Positions 36,548 to 45,232 of a DNA stretch of 64,000 nucleotides are shown piece by piece. Under the pieces are notes generated by a model that was given only the letters and a program-made list of their open reading frames with translations, was not told the origin of the DNA and searched no databases. The stretch is from Ruegeria arenilitoris (GTDB lineage Bacteria > Pseudomonadota > Alphaproteobacteria > Rhodobacterales > Rhodobacteraceae): assembly GCF_013030265.1 (NCBI RefSeq), contig NZ_WPZQ01000006.1, forward strand, positions 248,001-312,000, read 5' to 3'. Numbering within the stretch: position 1 is the stretch's first letter; every line of letters begins with the position of its first letter. Made by a program: the position numbers and the translations under genes.

Positions 36548-37635
36548 ACGCACCCCTGACCCACTCACTGGACGCGCGATATTACACCGACCCTGCGATA
36601 TTCGAGCAGGAGATGCAGGGCCTTCTGGCCAGAACGTGGCAGTTTGCAGGCCATGTCGCGCAGGTCCGGGAAACAGGGGATTACTTCGCTTTTGAAATCG
36701 CCGGTCAAAACCTGTTCTGCATTCGTGGCCGCGACGGGGAAATCCGGACCTTTTATAACGTCTGCCAGCACCGCGCGCATGAGATGGTGACAGGTGCCGG
36801 CAACACCCGCGTTGTCGTCTGCCCCTACCACGCCTGGACCTACGAGTTGTCCGGCCAGCTTCGCGCCGGTCCGAATATCAAATCCGTTCCCGGTTTCGAC
36901 CGTAGCGCCATCTGCCTGACCTCTGTCCGCACCGAAATCTTCAACGGCTTCATCTTCGTCAACCTCGACGACAACGCCGCACCAATGGATGAATGGTACC
37001 CCGGCGTGCGCGAGGAAATCCGTGCCTTCGTCCCGCATATCGACGATCTGGAACCACTGGAATGGGTCGAGATTCCTGAGAATTGCAACTGGAAGGTTAG
37101 TGTCGAGAATTACTCGGAATGCTATCACTGCCCGACCAACCACCCGACCTTTGCCGAAGGCGTGGTCAAGCCCGAAACCTACGATATCCAACCCGATGTA
37201 GGCGGCGGCTACGTCCTGCGCCATACGACGGAATGCCAAAGCCTCGACAAGATGACCTATCCCATCGACCTGTCGGTGCCGCACGCGGGCGATTATCAGT
37301 CATGGTTCCTATGGCCGATGTTCTCGTTCCAGTGCTATCCGGGCAATGTGCTGAACACCTATCACTGGCGCGCGGTCGATGCCGATCACTGCACCGTCTG
37401 GCGCGGCTGGTACACCGAGGGCGGCTCGGAAAGCGCAGTAATCCGGCAATTGGCGGTACAGGACCGGGAAACCACGGTCGAAGAAGATATCCATCTTGTC
37501 GAAAGCGTCCACCGCGGCCTGAAATCCCGAGGCTACCGCCCCGGTCCGCTGGTTCTGGACCCCGGCTGCGGCGTGATGTCGGAACACTCGATCGCCCGCC
37601 TGCAGCAATGGATGCGCGAGGCCGTGGATGGCTGA
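36544..37635 (+). CDS. Rieske non-haem iron oxygenase, GbcA/stachydrine-demethylase-like
   Basis: 363 aa alpha subunit. The Rieske [2Fe-2S] ligands are in CQHRAHEMV and VCPYHAWTYE (CxH, x about 17, CxxH). The mononuclear iron site is in NYSECYHCPTNHPTF with a later Asp/Glu. It belongs to the branch that contains betaine and stachydrine demethylases, which remove an N-methyl group with O2. No ferredoxin reductase is found beside it; an FrhB-like Fe-S flavoprotein four genes downstream is the only electron carrier candidate. Confidence 0.9.
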   Translation: MNAPLTHSLDARYYTDPAIFEQEMQGLLARTWQFAGHVAQVRETGDYFAFEIAGQNLFCIRGRDGEIRTFYNVCQHRAHEMVTGAGNTRVVVCPYHAWTYELSGQLRAGPNIKSVPGFDRSAICLTSVRTEIFNGFIFVNLDDNAAPMDEWYPGVREEIRAFVPHIDDLEPLEWVEIPENCNWKVSVENYSECYHCPTNHPTFAEGVVKPETYDIQPDVGGGYVLRHTTECQSLDKMTYPIDLSVPHAGDYQSWFLWPMFSFQCYPGNVLNTYHWRAVDADHCTVWRGWYTEGGSESAVIRQLAVQDRETTVEEDIHLVESVHRGLKSRGYRPGPLVLDPGCGVMSEHSIARLQQWMREAVDG

Positions 37636-38047
37636 ACTAACGGGAAACTGCATGTGTGGGGCTGTGACGTGGTCCTCAAGCGGGCCGGTCACTCGCCGCC
37701 TGTCCTGCCATTGCGGTGATTGCCAAAGGGCAACCTCCTCGCCCTTCACCACCTTCGTTGGTCTGCCGCCTGAAACCGTCGAATGGGTGGGTGACATCAA
37801 TCACTTTGAAAGCTCGCCCGGCACCTATCGCGGGTTCTGTCCCAAATGCGGCTCGCGCCTCTATTTCCGATCCGACAAATGGCCCGGCGAAATCCATATC
37901 CACGCTGCAACGCTGGATGATACGCCCGGCTACACCCCCGACGCCCATGTGGTCATGGGCAGCGCGGTCCCATGGCTGGAACTGGCGGATGACATCCCCA
38001 AACATCAATCCTTTCAGGCCGATCCCACCGAAACAGACAAGGAGTAA
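37628..38047 (+). CDS. GFA-domain protein
   Basis: 139 aa member of the GFA (Gfa/CENP-V) family. Zinc cysteines are present in CMCGAVTW, SCHCGDCQRATSS and FCPKCGSRLYF. The founding members bind glutathione-formaldehyde adducts. Formaldehyde is a product of Rieske demethylation, so trapping or oxidising it is a reasonable role here. It overlaps the Rieske gene by 8 bases, so translation is probably linked. Confidence 0.85.
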   Translation: MAELTGNCMCGAVTWSSSGPVTRRLSCHCGDCQRATSSPFTTFVGLPPETVEWVGDINHFESSPGTYRGFCPKCGSRLYFRSDKWPGEIHIHAATLDDTPGYTPDAHVVMGSAVPWLELADDIPKHQSFQADPTETDKE

Positions 38048-38053
38048 CCCCCC

Positions 38054-38872
38054 ATGCTCATGCCCGGCGAATGGCGCCCGGAACACAAGCTGTTTCCGTA
38101 TCAGGTGGGCTTTACCTCGCCACCTTTCGACTTTGATGCCGCCCCGTCGGATTTTCTGCGCATGTGCCCCGAAACGGTCGGCGTGCATGGCTGGATGCTG
38201 CATGTGCCCGATTATGTGCACGGGCTGGACCAGCGCAAAAAGAACTTTGGCATGCTCGAAGATTTCGTCCACTGCATGTCCCGTAATGGGGTCGATGTCT
38301 GCGGTCAGGTCGGCTCGAACTGGGTGCACGCCTGCGGGCTGGGCGTCGAGGGCGTGCGGCAGCATTGCGAGGACTTGTCTGACAAGCACGGCATCCGCTT
38401 TCACATGGCAGGCTATGCTATGGTCGAGGCCCTGCGTGAGATGAACATCGAAAAGGTGGCGCTGAACGCGGCCTATCATTGGCCCGAGTGGTGGCAGGGC
38501 ACTGTCGGGTTTCTGAAAGAGGCCGGGTTCGATGTGCTCTGGGCGGGCAACTTTCACGATCAGGGCTGGTTCGACAGTCAGGAAGACGTCAATTCCTGGC
38601 GCTGGGTGTTTGACGGCGATCTTGCGCTAAAGAGCTTTGAATACGTCGCCGACAAGGCACCGCAGGCCGATGCGATTCTGATTAACGGTATGTGCAATTT
38701 CCGCACGGGTCCGGACGGTCTGCCGCAACGGCCGCTTCATCTGGCGGATCAGTTGGAGACCGCGTTGGGTAAACCAGTGATCGGCCACGACATTGCACTT
38801 TACTGGCGCATCTTCAAATCCCTCGGGCTGGCGCCGGACATGCCGCACGGACAGTTGCTTCGGCGTCTGTAA
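38054..38872 (+). CDS. Asp/Glu racemase-fold protein (arylmalonate decarboxylase/maleate isomerase-like)
   Basis: 272 aa. The middle segment ALREMNIEKVALNAAYHWP and the C-terminal ALGKPVIGHDIALYWRIFK fit the Asp/Glu/hydantoin racemase superfamily. The C-terminal catalytic Cys is probably that of NGMCNFRTG; the N-terminal partner Cys is not evident (GSNWVHACG), as in arylmalonate decarboxylases. AAGGAG precedes the ATG by 9 bases. It could decarboxylate or isomerise a dicarboxylate; undetermined. Confidence 0.7.
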   Translation: MLMPGEWRPEHKLFPYQVGFTSPPFDFDAAPSDFLRMCPETVGVHGWMLHVPDYVHGLDQRKKNFGMLEDFVHCMSRNGVDVCGQVGSNWVHACGLGVEGVRQHCEDLSDKHGIRFHMAGYAMVEALREMNIEKVALNAAYHWPEWWQGTVGFLKEAGFDVLWAGNFHDQGWFDSQEDVNSWRWVFDGDLALKSFEYVADKAPQADAILINGMCNFRTGPDGLPQRPLHLADQLETALGKPVIGHDIALYWRIFKSLGLAPDMPHGQLLRRL

Positions 38873-38926
38873 ATCCGAAACAGAGCTGTACAAACCGAAC
38901 CATCGCCAATCAGGAACAGGTACAAA

Positions 38927-39667
38927 ATGCACAAAATCCTCGCCCTCTGGGCCGTTCCCCGTTCAACCTCGACCGCGTTCGAATGGATGATGCGCCAGCG
39001 CGGCGATCTTGAATGTTTGCACGAACCCTTTGGCGAGGCATGGTATCAGGGCGAGGAACCCCTCTGGCATCGCTTTCAGCCGGGCGAGAAAACCACACCG
39101 GGCCTGACCCTCGAAAGTGTTTGGGATGACATTCAGGAAAAGGCCAAAGTTGGACCAGTTTTCATCAAGGATTTTCCCCATTATATCAACCATATGTGGG
39201 ATGCAGAGTTCCTATCCAAGTTTGACCACGCCTTTCTGATCCGCGATCCGGCCAAAACGATTTCTTCGATGTACAAGCAATGGCCGGACTTTGCCGAAGG
39301 GGAGGTTGGCTTTCCCGAACAGCGCGCGCTATTCGATCTTTTGACAGCCCTCAACGGCACACCACCCCCCGTGGTCGACAGCGATGATCTGTTGGAAGAT
39401 CCGCATCGCATGACAGAAAAATTCTGCGAATCCACGGGCATACCCTTCATCGAAGACGCCCTGACCTGGGAGGCCGGGGGCGATCCGTCAGCCCATAGCT
39501 GGTGGGATGGCGGGTCATTCCATGGCAATCTTGCCAAGTCCACAGGCCTGACACCCCAGCCGCGCAAGCACATCTCGATCGATGAAGCGCCGGAGCGGGT
39601 AAAGCAGGTGCACCGTCGGATGAAGCCACATTACGACCACCTCTACAAACACCGATTGACGGCGTGA
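38927..39667 (+). CDS. sulfotransferase-family protein
   Basis: 246 aa. The 5'-PAPS loop is WAVPRSTSTAFEW near residue 8 and the 3'-phosphate motif FLIRDPAKTISSMYK near residue 99, both intact in order. It has no signal peptide. A cytosolic sulfotransferase in a catabolic operon is unusual. It follows the racemase-fold gene by 54 bases and overlaps the next gene by one. The acceptor is unknown. Confidence 0.8.
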   Translation: MHKILALWAVPRSTSTAFEWMMRQRGDLECLHEPFGEAWYQGEEPLWHRFQPGEKTTPGLTLESVWDDIQEKAKVGPVFIKDFPHYINHMWDAEFLSKFDHAFLIRDPAKTISSMYKQWPDFAEGEVGFPEQRALFDLLTALNGTPPPVVDSDDLLEDPHRMTEKFCESTGIPFIEDALTWEAGGDPSAHSWWDGGSFHGNLAKSTGLTPQPRKHISIDEAPERVKQVHRRMKPHYDHLYKHRLTA

Positions 39668-40896
39668 TGCGTCAACCAGAAACTATTAGCGAAGTAGTCG
39701 AAACAGGCCTTTGCATCGGCTGCGGATTGTGCGAGGCGATTGCACCGGACAGATGGACCATGCGGATGACACCTGAAGGGCGGCTGCGTCCTGCATCTAT
39801 TGCCTCTGACCCGGTGGCCGACGCAGAAATTCTTGCCGCTTGTCCGGGCGCTACTGTCGAGGCGGATACTTCGACGGCGCCGTTCCAGGATAAGGTTTGG
39901 GGTGGTTACACTTCAATGACGCGTGCTTGGGCCAAGGACCCCGATACCCGGTTTCGGGCTGCAACTGGCGGCGTGCTGACTGCGCTGGGGATGTGGTTGC
40001 TGAACTCCGGTCGCGCTGCGTTCATTCTGCACTGCGCCGCTGATCCTGACGCCCCGATGCGCAGCCGCTGGGTCATCAGCGACCATGCGGAACAAGTATA
40101 CAGGCGCGCCGGATCCCGATATGGACCAAGCGATACTCTGGCCGGGCTGGAAAAGGCCCTTAGCTGCGGACAACGCTTTGCCATCATTGCAAAGCCCTGC
40201 GATGCCAACGCAATTCGCGCGCGCGCTAAAACCGACCCGCGGCTAGATGATCTGCTGATCGCAGTTCTTGTCATGGTGTGCGGGGGAGCCTCGGACCTTG
40301 GCAAAAGTCACGCAGTTCTGGAAGAGTACGACCTCAAGGAAAAAGATGTGACTTTGTTCCGGTATCGCGGGTTCGGCAACCCCGGACCGACACGGATCGA
40401 AACCCGCGACGGACGTGCTTTTGAAAAAACCTATCTGGATATGTGGGCCGATGAGTCTGGTTGGCGCATCCAGACACGATGTAAACTTTGCCCGGACGCG
40501 ATCGGAGAAGCGTCCGATCTGGCCGCAGCAGATATCTGGCCGGGTGGTGCACCAACCGGCGAGGATGCGGGGTTCAACGGAGTTATCTGTCGTACCGCAA
40601 AAGGTCAGGCCTTGATGGACGCAGCGATTGCCGACGGCGCGTTGGCAAGCGAAAAAGCACTTGGTCCGCGTGATTTTGACGACTTTCAACCTCATCAAGT
40701 GAACAAGAAACACGCGATTGCCGCCCGCCTGCGTGGACTAAGCAAGGCCGGTGCCCCGGTTTACCATCACACAGGCCTTAGGATTGATGTGCTGGACGCC
40801 GCCGATGAGAGAGAAGAAGATGGCGCCGAACAGCGCGTTCGTTCAGGACGTTTCGCAGAAAACATGCCAGACCCAACGGAGACCAAACATGGCTGA
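39667..40896 (+). CDS. coenzyme F420 hydrogenase/dehydrogenase beta-subunit-family Fe-S protein
   Basis: 409 aa FrhB-family protein. The N terminus carries a cysteine cluster, LCIGCGLCEAIAP, for an Fe-S centre. The FrhB N- and C-terminal domains follow, with CPDAIGEASDLAAADIWPGG and TRCKLCP near residue 275, further cysteines typical of this group. The ATG at 39667 overlaps the sulfotransferase stop (TGATG). Members use F420 or plain flavin; roseobacters are not known to make F420, so flavin is more likely. It may be a reductase for the Rieske oxygenase (inference). Confidence 0.83.
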   Translation: MRQPETISEVVETGLCIGCGLCEAIAPDRWTMRMTPEGRLRPASIASDPVADAEILAACPGATVEADTSTAPFQDKVWGGYTSMTRAWAKDPDTRFRAATGGVLTALGMWLLNSGRAAFILHCAADPDAPMRSRWVISDHAEQVYRRAGSRYGPSDTLAGLEKALSCGQRFAIIAKPCDANAIRARAKTDPRLDDLLIAVLVMVCGGASDLGKSHAVLEEYDLKEKDVTLFRYRGFGNPGPTRIETRDGRAFEKTYLDMWADESGWRIQTRCKLCPDAIGEASDLAAADIWPGGAPTGEDAGFNGVICRTAKGQALMDAAIADGALASEKALGPRDFDDFQPHQVNKKHAIAARLRGLSKAGAPVYHHTGLRIDVLDAADEREEDGAEQRVRSGRFAENMPDPTETKHG

Positions 40897-41281
40897 TATC
40901 TTTGATGAAGACCTTTTTCTGAAGGGCCTTGAGCAACGTAAGGGAACATTGGGTGCCGAATACGTTGAAAATAATCTTGCCGCCGCTGACGAGTTTACAC
41001 GCCCCTTTCAGGAAGCCATGACAGCCTGGTGCTGGGGTTTTGGCTGGGGCGATGACGTGATTGACGCGAAGACCCGTTCGATGATGAACCTGTCGATGAT
41101 TGGTGCGCTTGGGAAGATGCACGAATGGGAACTGCATTGCCGAGGTGCGATCAACAACGGCGTCTCAAAAGAAGAGATCAGAGCCATCATTCACGTTGTC
41201 GGCATTTATTGCGGCGTACCTCAGGCGCTGGAGTGCTTCCGGACCGCTAGAAAGGTTCTGACAGAGGCCGGACAACTCTGA
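40889..41281 (+). CDS. carboxymuconolactone decarboxylase-family protein (PcaC-like)
   Basis: 130 aa all-helical CMD-family protein beginning MADIFDEDLFLKGLEQRK, like PcaC. It lacks the CxxC of AhpD-type members (HEWELHCRGAINNGV), so decarboxylase or lactone chemistry is favoured. The longer frame from 40751 is discarded because it runs through the upstream gene. It overlaps that gene by 8 bases and is the last of the operon, followed by a terminator. Confidence 0.83.
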   Translation: MADIFDEDLFLKGLEQRKGTLGAEYVENNLAAADEFTRPFQEAMTAWCWGFGWGDDVIDAKTRSMMNLSMIGALGKMHEWELHCRGAINNGVSKEEIRAIIHVVGIYCGVPQALECFRTARKVLTEAGQL

Positions 41282-41303
41282 AACGCAGCTTATGAGTCTG
41301 TTG

Positions 41304-41333
41304 AAAGCCCGTCCTATGGCGGGCTTTTTCTTT
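41304..41333 (+). terminator. rho-independent terminator of the right RpiR-cluster operon
   Basis: AAAGCCCG (41304-41311) and CGGGCTTT (41320-41327) form an 8-bp stem with an 8-base loop, followed by TTCTTT. It lies 22 bases after the CMD stop and separates this operon from the paa operon. Confidence 0.85.
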
Positions 41334-41418
41334 GTCAGGCAATTATATGTTACTAAATTTATCATCATTGAACGATTGTGTTACATTTTACTTGCCGCGA
41401 ATCGAAAGCTAACGTAAT

Positions 41419-41440
41419 ACCCGACCAAGCGGTCACTTAA
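41419..41440. promoter_or_regulatory. candidate PaaR operator upstream of paaJ
   Basis: ACCCGACCAAGCGGTCACTTAA contains the palindrome GACC-AAGC-GGTC (41423-41434). It agrees at 15 of 22 positions with a site before paaG at 50565, which suggests a common TetR-type repressor for both transcription units. It lies 34 bases before the paaJ start. Confidence 0.5.
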
Positions 41441-41473
41441 TGACGCCCTACGCAAGACCGGAGGTTCTGACGA

Positions 41474-42676
41474 ATGGACGCTTTTATCTGCGATGCTCAA
41501 CGTACGCCCATTGGGCGATATGGCGGCGCGCTAAGTCAGGTACGAACGGATGATCTGGCTGCAATTCCAATTGCCGCATTGAAAGAGCGTAACCCGCAGG
41601 TGGACTGGGCCAGCCTCGACGATGTGATCTATGGCGATGCCAACCAGGCGGGTGAGAGCAACCGGAACGTGGCGCGGATGGCTGCCCTTCTGGCTGGTTT
41701 GCCGGTGGACGTGCCCGGAACCACGATCAACCGTCTTTGTGCATCAGGTATGGATGCAGTCGGCATGGCAGCCCGGGCTATCAAGGCAGGGGACTATGAT
41801 CTTGCCATTGCAGGCGGCGTTGAAAGCATGTCACGCGCGCCCTTTGTGATGCCTAAGGCAACCAGTGCGTTCACCCGTTCTAACGCGGTCTATGACACGA
41901 CCATCGGCTGGCGTTTCGTGAACAAGAAGATGCACGAGATGTACGGCACGGATTCGATGCCGCAAACAGCTGACAACGTGGCTGAAGACTATGGCATCAA
42001 CCGCGCCGATCAGGATTCCTTTGCAGCGCGCAGCCAAGCCCGGTGGGCCGCAGCTCATGAAGCTGGTGTTTTCAAAGATGAGATCACTCCGGTCACCATT
42101 CCTCAACGCAAGGGCGACCCGATTGTGGTGGATACGGACGAACATCCGCGCCCGGGAACGAGTGCTGAAAAACTGTCTGGTCTCAAAGGTGTAAATGGTC
42201 CCGACAAGACCGTCACTGCAGGTAATGCCTCGGGTGTGAACGATGGGGCTGCCGCAATTCTGCTGGCGAACGAGGCTGCAGCGGCGAGCAATGGCCTGAC
42301 CCCGATTGCCCGTGTGGTTGGCATGTCTGTGGCGGGCGTCGCGCCCCGCGTTATGGGAATTGGTCCGGTTCCGGCCAGCCGCAAGGTGCTGGCGCGTGCC
42401 GGACTCACCATCGACCAGATGGATGTGATAGAATTGAACGAGGCCTTCGCATCTCAGGGTCTGGCCACCCTGCGTGAACTTGGCGTTGCCGATGATGCAC
42501 CCCATGTAAATCCCAACGGCGGCGCCATCGCCATTGGTCACCCTCTGGGTATGTCTGGCGCGCGGCTGGTCATGACAGCCGCTTATCAATTGCAACGGAC
42601 CGGTGGTCGCTATGCGCTGTGCACCATGTGCGTGGGCGTAGGCCAGGGTGCCGCACTTATTCTTGAACGCGTGTAA
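41474..42676 (+). CDS. paaJ: 3-oxoadipyl-CoA thiolase
   Basis: 400 aa thiolase of the last step of phenylacetate breakdown, acting on 3-oxo-5,6-dehydrosuberyl-CoA and 3-oxoadipyl-CoA. Catalytic parts: INRLCASGMDAVGMAARAI with the nucleophilic Cys, NPNGGAIAIGHPLGMSGARL with His, and ALCTMCVGVGQG with the second Cys. GGAGG precedes the ATG. It heads the paa operon, 16 bases before paaA. Confidence 0.93.
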   Translation: MDAFICDAQRTPIGRYGGALSQVRTDDLAAIPIAALKERNPQVDWASLDDVIYGDANQAGESNRNVARMAALLAGLPVDVPGTTINRLCASGMDAVGMAARAIKAGDYDLAIAGGVESMSRAPFVMPKATSAFTRSNAVYDTTIGWRFVNKKMHEMYGTDSMPQTADNVAEDYGINRADQDSFAARSQARWAAAHEAGVFKDEITPVTIPQRKGDPIVVDTDEHPRPGTSAEKLSGLKGVNGPDKTVTAGNASGVNDGAAAILLANEAAAASNGLTPIARVVGMSVAGVAPRVMGIGPVPASRKVLARAGLTIDQMDVIELNEAFASQGLATLRELGVADDAPHVNPNGGAIAIGHPLGMSGARLVMTAAYQLQRTGGRYALCTMCVGVGQGAALILERV

Positions 42677-42691
42677 GGGAGGAGACCTCAC

Positions 42692-43684
42692 ATGTATGCT
42701 CAGATGGTCAAAACAGCAGGAACAGGCGTCAAATCTCAGGACGAAATGTCCGATCAGGAACGCGCCTTTCAGGAAAAGATCGATGCTGACATCAAGATCG
42801 AACCCAAAGACTGGATGCCCGACGATTACCGCGCAACGCTGATCCGCCAGATCGGCCAGCACGCACACTCTGAAATTGTGGGCCAATTGCCTGAGGGCAA
42901 CTGGATCACACGCGCTCCAACTCTGGAACGCAAGGCGATCCTGCTGGCAAAGGTACAGGACGAAGCCGGTCATGGGCTTTACCTTTACTGCGCAGCGGAA
43001 ACTCTGGGCGTCAGCCGCGATGAGATTACCGAGATGCTGCTGGACGGACGCATGAAGTATTCGTCCATCTTCAACTATCCAACCCTGAACTGGGCCGATA
43101 TCGGCGCGGTTGGCTGGCTGGTTGATGGTGCTGCGATCATGAACCAGGTGCCGTTGCAACGGACGTCTTATGGCCCTTACTCCCGCGCGATGATCCGGAT
43201 CTGCAAGGAAGAAAGCTTCCATCAGCGTCAGGGCTATGACGCGATCCGCAAGATGGCCGAGGGTACGCCGGAACAGCGCAAGATGGCGCAGGATGCGCTG
43301 AATCGCTTCTGGTACCCGTCATTGATGATGTTCGGCCCATCCGACAAGGAATCCGTGCATTCTGCCCAGTCGATGGCCTGGAAAATCAAGATCAATACCA
43401 ATGACGAGTTGCGCCAGAAATTCGTCGACCAGACCGTGCCACAAGCTGAATATCTTGGCCTTACCGTCCCTGATCCGAACCTGAAGTGGAACGAGGAACG
43501 CGGGCATTACGACTTTTCCGAGCCTGATTGGTCCGAGTTCTTTGCCGTAATCAAGGGCAATGGCCCCTGCAATGTTGATCGTCTGGCAGCCCGCAACAAG
43601 GCCTGGGACGACGGCAAATGGGTTCGCGATGGCTTGCTGGCCCATGCCCGCAAGAAACGTGCCAACAAACTGGCAGCCGAATAA
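42692..43684 (+). CDS. paaA: phenylacetyl-CoA 1,2-epoxidase catalytic subunit
   Basis: Di-iron subunit of the PaaABCE epoxidase that adds oxygen to the ring of phenylacetyl-CoA. 330 aa, full size. Iron ligands are visible in [13 protein letters not shown] and [13 protein letters not shown] (two ExxH motifs). A GGGAGGA site precedes the ATG. Translated with paaBCDE as one operon. Confidence 0.97.
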   Translation: MYAQMVKTAGTGVKSQDEMSDQERAFQEKIDADIKIEPKDWMPDDYRATLIRQIGQHAHSEIVGQLPEGNWITRAPTLERKAILLAKVQDEAGHGLYLYCAAETLGVSRDEITEMLLDGRMKYSSIFNYPTLNWADIGAVGWLVDGAAIMNQVPLQRTSYGPYSRAMIRICKEESFHQRQGYDAIRKMAEGTPEQRKMAQDALNRFWYPSLMMFGPSDKESVHSAQSMAWKIKINTNDELRQKFVDQTVPQAEYLGLTVPDPNLKWNEERGHYDFSEPDWSEFFAVIKGNGPCNVDRLAARNKAWDDGKWVRDGLLAHARKKRANKLAAE

Positions 43685-43708
43685 CCCCACTTAAAAGGAG
43701 GACAACTG

Positions 43709-43993
43709 ATGAAAAACGAATGGCCCCTTTGGGAAATCTTTATCCGCGGTCAGCACGGCATGAGCCACCGCCATGTCGGCTCACTACATGCACCAGACGC
43801 GGAAATGGCAATCAAGAACGCCCGTGACGTCTATACCCGTCGAAACGAGGGTGTTTCGATCTGGGTAGTGGAAGCCAACAACATCACGGCCAGCTCACCC
43901 AGCGACAAAGGCCCGTTGTATGAGCCGAGCGAGAGCAAGGTTTACCGGCACCCAACCTTCTTTGACATTCCCGATGAAGTGGGAGCCATGTGA
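43709..43993 (+). CDS. paaB: phenylacetyl-CoA epoxidase subunit PaaB
   Basis: 94 aa small subunit that bridges the PaaAC heterodimers. Characteristic start WPLWEIFIRGQHGMSHRHVG and the late NARDVYTRRNEGVSIWVVE are present. A strong AAGGAGG site lies upstream. Confidence 0.96.
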   Translation: MKNEWPLWEIFIRGQHGMSHRHVGSLHAPDAEMAIKNARDVYTRRNEGVSIWVVEANNITASSPSDKGPLYEPSESKVYRHPTFFDIPDEVGAM

Positions 43994-44754
43994 TGACTCG
44001 CGACGAGACACTACAGCAATTCCTGCTGCGGATGGGGGATAACACACTGATCCTTGGCCACCGCGTCAGCGAGTGGTGTGGGCACGCACCGGTTCTGGAA
44101 GAAGATATCGCATTGGCCAATACCGCACTCGACCTGATCGGTCAGACTCAGATGTGGCTTGGTCTGGCTGCCGAAATTCAGGACGAAGGCCGCAGTGCCG
44201 ATGATCTGGCTTTTCTGCGGGACGCGTGGGATTTTCGCAATGTTCTGATGGTCGAGGTGCCTAACGGCGATTTTGGCCGCACAATGATGCGCCAATTCCT
44301 GTTTGATGCGTGGCATTCGATCATGCTGGGCCGGTTGATGACATCCTCGGATGAACGGGTTGCCGCGATAGCAGCCAAGGCCAGCAAAGAGGTGACTTAT
44401 CATCTTGAGCGTTCCGGCGACACGGTCGTCGGGTTGGGTGATGGCACTGAAGAGAGCCACGCCCGGATGCAGGAAGCACTGGATTATCTATGGCCATATG
44501 TCGGCGAGATGTTCGTCAGCGACGATGTGGATGCCGAAATGGTCGCTGCAGGTATTTCACCTGATCCGGCCGGTCTGCGCGAAGAATACGACGAACTTGT
44601 ATCCCGCATCCTGTCCGAGGCAACCCTGACCATCCCCGAAAGCCGCTTTGCCCACAAAGGCGGGCGTGACGGGCGAATGCATACTGAACATCTGGGGCAC
44701 CTGCTGACTCAGATGCAGTGGCTGCAACGCGCCTATCCCGGAGCCAGCTGGTAA
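43993..44754 (+). CDS. paaC: phenylacetyl-CoA epoxidase structural subunit PaaC
   Basis: Ferritin-like subunit without iron that pairs with PaaA, 253 aa. It shows LGHRVSEWCGHAPVLEEDIA and later DLIGQTQMWLGLAAE, as in other PaaC. The ATG at 43993 overlaps the paaB stop (TGATG); an in-frame GTG at 43990 is possible. Confidence 0.95.
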   Translation: MTRDETLQQFLLRMGDNTLILGHRVSEWCGHAPVLEEDIALANTALDLIGQTQMWLGLAAEIQDEGRSADDLAFLRDAWDFRNVLMVEVPNGDFGRTMMRQFLFDAWHSIMLGRLMTSSDERVAAIAAKASKEVTYHLERSGDTVVGLGDGTEESHARMQEALDYLWPYVGEMFVSDDVDAEMVAAGISPDPAGLREEYDELVSRILSEATLTIPESRFAHKGGRDGRMHTEHLGHLLTQMQWLQRAYPGASW

Positions 44755-45222
44755 ATGATGATGACACGCGCAACGACCGATCAGATATGGGGATGGCTGG
44801 ATGCTGTTCCCGACCCCGAGATCCCGGTAATCTCGGTGGTGGATCTGGGCATCGTGCGTGACGTTCAGTGGGATGCGGACACGCTGAAAGTGACCGTAAC
44901 GCCAACCTATTCCGGCTGTCCGGCAACCTCGGTTATCAGTATGGATATCGAAACGGCGCTGCGCGATCACGGGATCGACGACATCCGTGTCGAAACCAGC
45001 ATCTCTCCAGCCTGGACCACAGATTGGTTGAGCGACAAGGGCCGCACAAAGCTCGAAGAATATGGGATCGCCCCTCCGCAACCTGCGGGTGGGCCAGAGC
45101 GCTGCCCGAATTGCGGCAGCAAGGCCGTCGAAAGAGTCAGCCAATTCGGCTCGACCCCGTGCAAGGCGCATTGGCGCTGCACAGATTGCCTGGAACCCTT
45201 TGACTATTTCAAGTGCATCTAG
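44755..45222 (+). CDS. paaD: phenylacetate pathway Fe-S maturation factor PaaD
   Basis: 155 aa protein of the MIP18/SufT-like family needed for maturation of the PaaE cluster. The N-terminal half has VPDPEIPVISVVDLGIVRDV; the C-terminal part carries the PaaD cysteines, RCPNCGSK and HWRCTDCLEPFDYFKC. Starts directly after the paaC stop; the first three codons are ATG ATG ATG, so the exact start is uncertain. Confidence 0.94.
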   Translation: MMMTRATTDQIWGWLDAVPDPEIPVISVVDLGIVRDVQWDADTLKVTVTPTYSGCPATSVISMDIETALRDHGIDDIRVETSISPAWTTDWLSDKGRTKLEEYGIAPPQPAGGPERCPNCGSKAVERVSQFGSTPCKAHWRCTDCLEPFDYFKCI

Positions 45223-45232
45223 GGAGGACCTG

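Noticed and set aside
41831..43222. Long open frame of 463 codons opposite paaJ and paaA
   Set aside because: A shadow of two clearly recognised genes with intact catalytic motifs; its own protein has low-complexity composition typical of antisense frames in GC-rich DNA.
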